Below, one piece after another: positions 53,254 through 61,704 of a stretch of DNA of 64,000 nucleotides. Within the stretch, counting starts at the first letter, position 1. Every line of letters begins with the position of its first letter. Origin of the DNA: Diaporthe sp. PMI_573 (taxonomy: Eukaryota; Ascomycota; Sordariomycetes; Diaporthales; Diaporthaceae). A program made the translations under genes and the position numbers. The notes beneath the pieces are model-generated. The model was not told where the DNA came from and searched no databases. It saw only the letters and a list, made by a program, of their open reading frames with translations. The stretch lies in the NCBI GenBank assembly GCA_021399435.1, contig JAJTUP010000061.1:1-64000 (forward strand), written 5' to 3'.

Positions 53254-56117
53254 CAGAGTGGTCATCCACTCCACTCCATCCACCAAGGGGTCTGGTGGAA
53301 TGGATGGTGGACTTATGTAAGCAATTTCCTGGTGGAATGGATCCACCAGGCACTTCAGTGGATGGATGGACGGTGGAATGGACGCGGTGGACGCTAATTG
53401 CAACCCCTGTCGCCTTCCTATTGCGGTATAGGCGCTGCTACTTCAGGAGCATCCGGGACGTCCTGATCGAGGTCAAGGTCGTTATCTACAGCCATAGTTG
53501 GAACTCCTCCTCCCAGACTAATGTCTTTTGCTTCCCTGATTGTCTGTCCTCGCACCTCCGCCGGCCCGTCAAGAAACGATTCTGTTGATGAGATATGGCC
53601 CATCTGGATCCAATTCCGCAACGTCTGTACGATCGATATCGTATTTGCCTCGGATCGGTTCCTCAGAGGACTGAGCATCTGACCACAGGCTGAAAAGAGC
53701 CTCTCCACGTCAGCGCTCATAGGCACCACAGCGTATATATCAAGGGCCATTTGAGCTAGCCGGGGGTAAGTTGCCCGCTTCCTGTGCCAATACGCCAATG
53801 CGTCCATCACCTCGTGGTCCCCAAACTCACGAGATCGCTGCCATTGTTGCCACTCATCACCAAGGTTCGCTACTGCCGGACTTCCGAATTGACTGCTCGA
53901 TTCCTCTCGCCAGTCTCTCTCGTACTTGTCCATCTCCGACTCGAAGATTCGAGGGTATTTCCGTTTCGGCCTAGACCTTTCCTCAACGGAGATCGGCATT
54001 TCCCTGTACGTGGACTCCCAAAGCTCTTGTACAAGATCCTTGGCCTTGATGATCCAGTCCGAACGATCTCTCCATATGTCCTCGATATAGTCCCATCGGA
54101 AGGCAGGATGTAGAGCGATTGCGGCATAATAGACCGGTGTCTCATCCAAGAGGTTGTAATACTCGTCAAGCTTCTTCCAAGCCAGGTTGATGTTAATTCT
54201 GAAGTGCTCCGGATCGGGATATCGTTCAGCGGTTGCCTTCCATTCCTCCATTCTCGAGAGAAGAAATTCGTAGGCAATGATCACATGCCACACTGTCCCG
54301 TATGCCTCTTCGCGGCCACCTTTTCGAGTCCGAATCTTGCCGTCGCCTTCGAGACGAAGAAGAGCATCTTCAAAGACACGGAGCACAGTCTCGAACAGAA
54401 TAATGACCTGCCAGTCCGTGGCCCTGATCTCGCTCTCCTCTCGAAGGTATAATGGAATGTCTGACCGCTTCTTCTTGCCTTTCCGGACAAGGCTCTCCCA
54501 TTCCTGATGCTGATTCTCCCACAACTGTTCGAGAAAAGGTCGTAACTCAATAGCTCGGCGGATCATGTAGAGTTGGGAAAGCCACCGGGTAAGGTTATCG
54601 AGAATAGTGTCCTTTGGTTTCCTCTTGCCGTCAGGGTTGGTTGATCGATCGAAGTGGTCCTGTTGCAACTTCCGAAGCAGCTGCGTGAGGACGTCGGACT
54701 TATGTATGACGACAACAAAGTTGTGCAACTTCCCAATCGGGCCTTTGCGTCTCCAAGCCTCATGACGAGCAGCATCGATCGTCCCTTTCGCGGTTATTTC
54801 GGACTCGAACGCGTCAGCGTCATGCCCGAACAGCAGGGCTTTGACTGCAAGGTTGATGATATGACCAAAGCAGCGTATTCGACGTCGCTTTCCGTCGAAG
54901 CCGAGAGCCCTGCCTATCTCCTCTATTGCGGTATCGTTATTTGACGCGTTGTCGAGTGTAAAGTACCCTATTTTCTCTTGAATCGAATAGCTTCGGAGGA
55001 TGGAAAGTACCTCGGCTGCAATGTTCTCGCCCGTATGACGAGCGACAATCTCTGGAATCCCCAGAACGAGCTTTTGCGGGAGATCGTCTTTACCGAGAAA
55101 AAAACAAACAATGCCAGTAAATGAAAAGCGGTTTCGAGACCTCCACCCGTCAAAGGAAATATTGATCTTGCCTCGCACATTACGCAACAAGCCAACCATG
55201 TACCCCTTATTGCTATTGTAGATCTCGAGAATGCGTCGCCGTACTGTCTGGTGAGAGAGATGTGCCTGAGTGATGGAAACGAGCGGGTTAAGATATTCGA
55301 TCATCTCTCGAAAGCGTTCATTCTCGGCTTGGCGGAATGAGATTTGGGCATCAACAATCCACGACACCAACAACTGCTGAAACCGAGTTCGTTGAAAATT
55401 GTCGACAAGACTATTCGCAATTCTTTGTTCTCGAGGGTCGTGCGCATCAAGTTTGAGGTAAGTGGCGATACTTGTTGACGGAGTCCTCTCCTTGACCTTG
55501 ACAGGAGGCTCCCGCTTGCCAGTGGGATCCCAGGTCTCGTGCTCTCTAAATAGGTGCTTCTCGGCATTCTGCGTCCCTGTTGAGGATGTATTATGTGGCG
55601 GACTTTTCCTCTTCTTGACGCAAAACCGACAAACCCAGCGGCGATTATTATCGTCCCCAACAGACTGGATATCATAGCCATACTCCCATATCCACGAGAC
55701 TGTCTTGTTCACACGTTGAGATTTCGTATATCCTGGGAAATGATTCCAAGGAAATTCATCCCAATTGTCTTCAGTCGATCCTGAAGAAGGCAAAGACATG
55801 ATCTCAGCAGATTGTTTGTTGGTTTGGTCGTCTTGTGTCATCTCGACCTGAATTTTCGAGCGCGTCGCGACGCGTTTATTATTATTATATCTGCTGAAAA
55901 GACCTGGTAACCAATAGATTGCAGGCTGGCGCTATCTTAAGTCCGAAAACGAGGCAATCTCCGATATTGTCCATCCATCCATTCCATCGAGAGTTCTGGT
56001 GGATGGATGGATTACTTAATCGGGTGCCTGATGGAGTGGATGGAAATGGATGCACGGGCCTTCCATCCACGTCCATCCATCCACTGCCAAGAAATGGTGG
56101 AGTGGATGACCACCCTG
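53254..56117 (-). mobile_element. complete hAT transposon (hAT-4) with target-site duplication
   Basis: The 2864-bp element has terminal inverted repeats CAGAGTGGTCATCCACTCCA at 53254 and CAGGGTGGTCATCCACTCCA (reverse complement) at 56117, one difference in the first 20 or so bases. It is flanked by perfect 8-bp duplications GTGTGGTC (53246-53253 and 56118-56125). Subterminal regions carry many TGGATGG and CCATCCA units on both sides. Inside is one full transposase frame on the minus strand. This is a second, sequence-unrelated, structurally intact hAT family in the same window. Confidence 0.92.
53418..55841 (-). CDS. hAT-4 transposase, intact
   Basis: ATG 55841, 807 aa, no stop or frameshift. 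Order: BED-type finger (WVCRFCVKKRKSPP, EKHLFREHE), ISFDGWRSRNRFSFTGIVC (first catalytic Asp), GYFTLDNASNNDTAIEE, RRIRCFGHIINLAVKAL, DNLTRWLSQLYM, and the hATC region YAVVPMSADVERLFSACGQM with SEANTISIVQTLRNW. The tail is Asp-rich. It has the same fold as the hAT-2 transposase but low overall similarity, so the two elements belong to different families. It is expected to be nuclear and to act on the terminal repeats described above. Confidence 0.92.
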   Translation of the reverse strand: MTQDDQTNKQSAEIMSLPSSGSTEDNWDEFPWNHFPGYTKSQRVNKTVSWIWEYGYDIQSVGDDNNRRWVCRFCVKKRKSPPHNTSSTGTQNAEKHLFREHETWDPTGKREPPVKVKERTPSTSIATYLKLDAHDPREQRIANSLVDNFQRTRFQQLLVSWIVDAQISFRQAENERFREMIEYLNPLVSITQAHLSHQTVRRRILEIYNSNKGYMVGLLRNVRGKINISFDGWRSRNRFSFTGIVCFFLGKDDLPQKLVLGIPEIVARHTGENIAAEVLSILRSYSIQEKIGYFTLDNASNNDTAIEEIGRALGFDGKRRRIRCFGHIINLAVKALLFGHDADAFESEITAKGTIDAARHEAWRRKGPIGKLHNFVVVIHKSDVLTQLLRKLQQDHFDRSTNPDGKRKPKDTILDNLTRWLSQLYMIRRAIELRPFLEQLWENQHQEWESLVRKGKKKRSDIPLYLREESEIRATDWQVIILFETVLRVFEDALLRLEGDGKIRTRKGGREEAYGTVWHVIIAYEFLLSRMEEWKATAERYPDPEHFRININLAWKKLDEYYNLLDETPVYYAAIALHPAFRWDYIEDIWRDRSDWIIKAKDLVQELWESTYREMPISVEERSRPKRKYPRIFESEMDKYERDWREESSSQFGSPAVANLGDEWQQWQRSREFGDHEVMDALAYWHRKRATYPRLAQMALDIYAVVPMSADVERLFSACGQMLSPLRNRSEANTISIVQTLRNWIQMGHISSTESFLDGPAEVRGQTIREAKDISLGGGVPTMAVDNDLDLDQDVPDAPEVAAPIPQ

Positions 56118-56128
56118 GTGTGGTCTGT

Positions 56129-56515
56129 ATGGACTGCTTGAAGAATGAGATATTTACTCGAGAGGAAGATGCAAATTGGTGTACAATGATTATGCTCTGC
56201 CCGGATTGTTTAGCTGGGGGGTCGGGGGAGGGTAGCTTTGGTGTAATACTGCCAGAGCAAGACATGCTCCGGATCTTAAACTTAGTCGCCCCAGAGATGC
56301 AACAAAAGTTTATTCATTCGGACCGCATAGTAAGAAGCTTGGAAAGAGTGGTTTATCACTTTATTAAAGACAAGTGCGGCTTGAAAATACGAGGATTTGG
56401 TGAGATAAGCAGTTTGGTTACCAAATTACTCGGCGATAAAACATTAACCCGCCCTCCTGGTAATAATAAGCTGCCACCTATTCGATATTTTGTTTCTGCA
56501 CCAAGAGAAAAATAA
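56129..56515 (+). CDS. 128-aa ORF next to hAT-4, unknown
   Basis: ATG 56129 lies 3 bp after the hAT-4 target duplication. Two CxxC pairs (MDCL with the preceding Cys, and LCPDCLAGG) could bind zinc, followed by an alpha-helical part (QDMLRILNLVAPEMQQKFIH, IVRSLERVVYHFIKDKCGLK) and RYFVSAPREK. No family was recognised. Joining the left hAT-4 flank does not give an open frame, so the element probably interrupted or lies at the edge of the gene. It may be the 3' part of a broken gene. Confidence 0.35.
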   Translation: MDCLKNEIFTREEDANWCTMIMLCPDCLAGGSGEGSFGVILPEQDMLRILNLVAPEMQQKFIHSDRIVRSLERVVYHFIKDKCGLKIRGFGEISSLVTKLLGDKTLTRPPGNNKLPPIRYFVSAPREK

Positions 56516-56709
56516 TATCTCTTCCAAGCCTTTCATCGCCTCAACTCCCGGAAGATCTATTGTCAACGTCTAGAAGACGGACGACGGCCAATTAAAGAGT
56601 ATTGGGCTCTTCAGGAAGAATACAAGCAGCAGCAAAGTTTTCTTTTTTAGGGCTACTAAAGCTGGACCTTCAACAGTTGGCTAATTGCGCTGGACTAAAG
56701 GCCTGTCAA

Positions 56710-57146
56710 TGAAACCGGATATTCGCACAACCAAAATCGGATGCCACACAACTTTTTCTGACTAATCAGCGCTGCAGCCAATCAGAGCCTCTCATTTCAC
56801 AACCTTCACCACCCACGATGCTTTTTGCAGCCTCTCCAATATGCCCTGCATATCCTCCTCTAGTGCCTGGATCCTGTACCTTGGACCCTGAGTCGCGGAA
56901 TTTGCGCTGACTTTGATTATCGGAAGGCTGCGATATTCTATCTCGTGTTTTCTGTGTTTGGCGGAGGCATATTCATGTGGTGTTCTTTTTGGGCGTACAG
57001 ATTTATTGATTTGGACGAAGATTAATGAAATAGGGCTTCGGCCACACTGTGTTTTTTATCAACTGTTTATTGGTCTGTCTGCTGTCTGCTCAACCTTCCG
57101 ACTGCTCTTCCCTGAGCTCATGCACAAACGCGAATATCCGGTTTCA
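56710..57146. mobile_element. possible MITE with 17-bp terminal inverted repeats
   Basis: TGAAACCGGATATTCGC at 56710-56726 is matched exactly by its reverse complement at 57130-57146, 437 bp end to end. The interior is non-coding (chance frames only). No clear target duplication was seen. It lies next to a pogo relic and may be its non-autonomous derivative. Confidence 0.5.
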
Positions 57147-57219
57147 AAGGATATACAGCCCCGCGCGCGAGTGCAGCCTCAGTTGCGCCAGCTCAATTAT
57201 CAGGTCTCGTAGTCCCGGG

Positions 57220-57720
57220 TGTGCTGCAAAATACCGCGGGTTAGGTATCAGGAGGATATCCCCTCACCTATCTAGCGAGAGGTCTTCGACACGTTGGACC
57301 AATGATCCCATCCAGACTTTATGGCGCAGTCGAATCATACAACCTAAAATGGTCGCGAAGCGTTGTAGGCGCTCGGTGGGACACCTTTAGCGACGAGAAT
57401 ACACTAATGTCGAGCGGCTGTAGTATATGTGAGGTGTGAGGTGGCAAGTAAATAACGTAAATCTTATTTGAGAAGCATTTCTATATAAAATCGGCTGTTG
57501 TGTGGCTTTTGTGGCCATCTACCACTAATAAACGCCACTCTTTGGGGTCCCTTGGAGCGGTTGACGGCATAAAGACCTTCTGAAGCCATTTAAGGGCGAC
57601 GTTGTTGTTGGTCTAGCCGTTTGGTGTTGCCGTAAACATCCGAACAGTCGCTTGTCTTCTACTGGAGCACCCTGACGGACATCATTGTGGAACAACACAG
57701 CCCTCGAGAAGCGTTCGGAG
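57220..57720 (-). mobile_element. pogo/Tigger transposase relic
   Basis: The minus strand reads MPSTAPRDPKEWRLLVVDGH, KSHTTADF, then KCFSNKIYVIYLPPHTSHIL, QPLDISVFSSLKVSHR. This is the pogo block LLVVDGHxSHTT...YLPPHTSHxLQPLDxSVFxxLK with the second and third catalytic Asp. One TAG inside (DFI-stop-KCF) fits a TGG-to-TAG change. Frameshifts and the lack of the N-terminal half show it is dead. It is a different element from the pogo at 23 kb. Confidence 0.6.
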
Positions 57721-58376
57721 GTGAAGACTCAATCGGGGCGATCCTCCTGAGCTTGGCGCTCAGGAGGTACAAGGTACAAGTGCGATTGACTGTGGTCGAA
57801 CAAAGGCCCTAGAAAAGTCAGTTGTGAAGGTTGGGAGCAGGCCATCCAGAGGCCCCTGAGTAAATTAGTTACACTGATCGACAAATCCTCCCGGGTGTCA
57901 AGGGAACTTTGGTGGAAAACCAATGTATAATTAAGTTCCACAGGCTTACTACTGCAAGAAAGTCACTCAGATAACTATTCAATCTACTTCTGCAAATTAG
58001 TGTTCAGAAGCCACCACTTTGGACTACAATTCTTAGCGTTAGGCCGTTCCCACTAGCGCCGGTGGTCTTGATAAGCTCTCAAGCTTGACACCGAACCAGC
58101 CCATCAAGGTCAAAGCCATCTAGAGGATCAGCTTTAGTTTGACAAGCACTAACATATTGATTTCGATGGGTCAAGTATGTACTGTAGTACATATAGGGTC
58201 CTCTGTACTAAGGTACATATATGTTGCATAACACAGAAGTACATAACAGAAAAGACTAAATTTTGAGAAAGATCATGAAATTTGCAGGCACAATTGTACT
58301 ATTAGGGACTTAACAACTCAAGAGTCGAGCGTAGTACTGTAAAAGGTATATAATTGATCAAATAATCCAAAGTCGA

Positions 58377-58886
58377 ATGAACATGAGAGATCCAGTACTT
58401 AATATAACCGCCTCTTCGACAATTAACTATCACAAACTATATCGCGCAAAGTTTTATATCGAAAACGCAATGTCGTTCAACCTTCCACCACTACGCTCTC
58501 AGGTATTCGACAATGAGATAAACTTTCTAAGAGAGACAGCTTCACATTGGCATCACGCTTTTCTGAGAGAAGCTGATACCTGCCGGAAGTTACAATCGAA
58601 CTTGTCGGAAATGATGGTTTATATTCAACGTATTGAACGATTGCTTTATTCACTTTCATCTAGAATTGTATGTGAATCTTAATGGTTTTAGTGCTGTGTA
58701 CATTTATTTTATAAATGTTTAACACGGCTTTTACAGCCCGAAATTCCTACTCAACGTCAAGCATATATTTGCGAGCTTTGTTCACGGACGACTTCACTCG
58801 GACAGAATAACAGGGACATTCGAATAAGAGATGGATCTGAAATTAGTGACTTTAGTCACATTGCCTCTGAAGATGATGATGGGTAA
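58377..58886 (+). CDS. small two-exon helical protein, unknown
   Basis: Exon 1 58377-58667, intron 58668-58736 (GTATGT donor, TTTTACAG acceptor, 69 bp) and exon 2 58737-58886 join in phase. Exon 2 on its own has no start and is easy to miss. ATG 58377 gives 146 aa; ATG 58470 (MSFNLPPLRSQVFDNEINFL) gives 115 aa and may be the true start. A helical/coiled middle (HHAFLREADTCRKLQSNLSE, MMVYIQRIERLLYSL) precedes CELC and an acidic end (SDFSHIASEDDDG). A single CxxC is not enough for a finger by itself. The clean splice suggests a transcribed gene; function unknown. Confidence 0.5.
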
Positions 58887-59835
58887 CTGGCTAAATATCC
58901 TGGAAGGCGATTCCAATTGATGCCTTCGTACGCCGAGTGACCAGCCGAGGAAGAAGTGTCCTCTGTCGCTTCTCTATTGTCATCGGATCGATTGAAGCCG
59001 GCCGCCGTATAGGGATCGCTGTTGGCGATAGAAGGAGGTGTTGAAATAAATCAGCGCTGCTGAGATATCGGTACTCTTAGAATGAACCATTGTAGCGAGA
59101 GGATGGATACAATTCTGACCGGAGCGGGGCCGCGAGCGGAGGCTAATTCAGGCAATTCCACACGCGATGGGCGCGACGCGTGTTGGCCGAGAGTGGGTCA
59201 ACTTGTCCCGGGTTACACGCGGTGATTGGCTAGCATATTATCTAAATGAATTCAGATATCCAAATAAATCCGGCCCCTGCGATTTGATTTGATTTGAATT
59301 CGTTTTAGCTTAATTTGATTTGATTTGATTTGGATTTATTTGAATTTATTTGAACTCATTTATTTGTTGACAAGTCTGAGAAGAATCGTACCAACATGTT
59401 GCGCGACGTGGAAAAAAAGGCCACTATCGGGTATCACTTGTGCTTCAGCTTCACTGAGCACAAGCATATTAGGCCTGGTAGTAGACACGTTAGTCAATGT
59501 ACACAGAATCCTGGTCACCCCAAACTTCGAGTATGGCGAGCACGCGCTAAAAGAAAAGAGAGAACTTGGGTGGCAACATGTGAGACGACGAAGTGGTGCT
59601 CATTGTTGCCCAGCCCGTCAGCGACTACCTCCACGAGGGTGGTAGTCGTCACATTATAGAAAGGAACATCAAAAGAGTGTTAAGAGTGATTTGTTCGTTA
59701 GCGCATTTCTGCGACAGTCATGACAGTATGTACAATGGCGTCCCCATGCATATGCGCACATGGCTTTGGTGCCCTCCTCACTACCACCGGCCCATCACCA
59801 ATGGTCACCATCACTACGGTGACAATCCACACGAC
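58887..59835. other. intergenic with an ATTTG simple repeat
   Basis: A GATTT/ATTTG microsatellite-like run occupies 59281-59366. Frames from 59325-59880 are chance frames without domain features. No other gene was seen. Confidence 0.4.
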
Positions 59836-61092
59836 CTAGGCACCTATATGCCTCCTGCCTCGCTGACGGATACCCCGTGACTCAACTGTAGGCTTCTGGA
59901 CCCGACTAGACCTCCCGCGCGATTCGTATCTGTGTCGCTGACGGTCGAGGCTTGTAACCCTCCGCCGCAACTGTCGGGTCGTCGAGTGCTGTCTGCTAAA
60001 ATCCTCGTGGGCAGGGTGGGCGTGATGGGGATATGTACGGCTGGAAGATAGACTCCGAGCCCGCAGTGGCGATAGCTTCGTGTCGAAAAATGGTGCCGCA
60101 GGTGATCGAGTATGTTCGGGTTTGGGTGTTGGGGTTTCGGATTCCATCGAGTCCATCGAAGAAAGCTGAGCATGAGATATGGAGAGATATTCGCTGTGAG
60201 CATCGTCCTCGACAATCCTGGTCACCATCATGTCCTTCCCTTGAGGCTCGTCAACATCTGACAAGTCAGATATGGACGTGGATGGAGTCTCTGGGTCACC
60301 GGACTGGGATGTGACGTCGTCATCGTGGAGAGCAGGCATTGAATCGTGCATGGCTGCGGGTATACGCTCAGACTCCGATTCGGAGAAGGACATTGCCCGG
60401 TGGGAGGTGCGGGCGTCGTATTTATGTTTCTGTTGGACACGCTCTGAGACCGAGACGCCAGAATCCTCGGACCGCACGGTCGTAGAACGTGTGGGCTGGT
60501 CGACAGAGATGTCTGTGATGTCGAAGGTTTGAGAGTGCTCGTTGGTGTAATAAGTGTCGTCCTCCTCGGGCTCGTCGAAGAACATGGGCCCGTCACAGTC
60601 GAAGATGGCAAGGTGCGAACTGCCAGTGCTACTGATAGGTGACCCGCTGTCATGGTGCCAAGGGTGTTCCTGAGGCAGGTAGGACGAGAAGTACCGGACA
60701 AGCGAGTCCAGTGACTTTGTGCGAAAGAGCTGGATGGCGTACTGCCACTGCTCGGTGCCGATGAGGGAGGGGTTGCCGATGATCTCGAAACTTGCATCCT
60801 CCAACATGCCTGTCAAGCTGATTGTCAACGAGGTCCACCTCCTTGCCTGTTACATCCGCAAACCCTTACCATTCAATTCCTCCAAACGCAACTTCTTGCG
60901 TTCCTCCATCAGCCGCTCAAACTCGTCGAGGGTTGAAGCTGTGGTAGAGAGCTCATAGACATCATGGTGGAATGCCTCTGGATCCTGGATGGCCGAGGGG
61001 ATGGTGTTGAACCGGTCGTGCAAAGTAGTGGTGAGGTCGTCCTTTTGCAAGCCAAACTTCCAAAAGGGCCAAGCGCAGGCAGGATCGTCCAT
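59836..61092 (-). CDS. conserved fungal protein of unknown function, two exons
   Basis: Exon 1 61092-60870, a 60-bp intron 60869-60810 (GTAAGG donor, GACAG acceptor) and exon 2 60809-59836 join in phase to 398 aa. The N-terminus (DDPACAWPFWKFGLQKDDLT, RFNTIPSAIQDPEAFHHDVY, LDEFERLMEERKKLRLEEL) and the sequence across the splice (LEDASFEIIGNPSLIGTEQW, YAIQLFRTKSLDSLVRYFSS, YLPQEHPW) look like a conserved fungal protein I recognise only as uncharacterised. The rest is Ser/Thr/Glu-rich and disordered with an Arg-rich end (RQLRRRVTSLDRQRH) that could be nuclear. The intact splice and N-terminal conservation mark it as a maintained gene. Confidence 0.8.
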
Positions 61093-61460
61093 GGTCTGCG
61101 AGGTCGTGTTGTGGTGGTGGTGTTGTTGGTGTTCCGATGACGCCAGAAATGGAAAGTGGGTATCAAAAGGGGTATCACGTAGAAGCTGCTTGGTCAGAGG
61201 AAATGCGATAAGGACGAAGGCGTATTTGGGCTGAATGAAAGACCGAGAAAGGAGGGACCGAGAAGAAAGAGCCGGGTGCTTTGGTTGCTGATGGTTGGTT
61301 GATGGCTCGTGTGAACATTGAAAGCCATTTAGACGAAGGTGATGGGACAACAAGACATTTTGAAGGGTGTGTTTGATTCGATTGTTTGTTCGTTTTTCTG
61401 GGGGGAGAAACACGAGCAAATAGTCGAATGGTGGTGGTGTCAGATACGTCAGAGGCGAAA

Positions 61461-61510
61461 GTTGCCACCTGTTGCCACCTATTGCCACCTATTGCCACCT
61501 ATTGCCACGA
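61461..61510. repeat. 10-bp tandem repeat, five units
   Basis: GTTGCCACCT twice, then ATTGCCACCT twice, then ATTGCCACGA. It stands just upstream of the copia promoter region and may mark the start of its 5' LTR (TGTTGCCACC). Confidence 0.7.
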
Positions 61511-61556
61511 GGCTTAGCAATCAGCTTCTAGCTGATTCTATACAGAAGAGAAAGGG

Positions 61557-61564
61557 TATATAAA
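61557..61564 (+). promoter_or_regulatory. TATA box of the copia element
   Basis: TATATAAA about 140 bp before the gag ATG, inside the likely 5' LTR (roughly 61470-61629, ending CAATTTTCA). Element boundaries are inferred only. Confidence 0.45.
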
Positions 61565-61704
61565 GCTTGCCCTGAAACCTCAAGACAGAGGGGGCAAAAA
61601 AAAAGACAATACAGAATATACAATTTTCACCCTAATATTTGACAATTAAGAGTCTCACTGCCTCAACCCATTTTAATATCTTTGAGAATCCCCCTATCTT
61701 ATCT

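Noticed and set aside
53163..56515. A single host gene split by hAT-4
   Set aside because: Removing the element and one duplication copy does not join the left frame (TCKKYCDKEC) with the right frame (CMDCLKNE); stops intervene in the matching frame.
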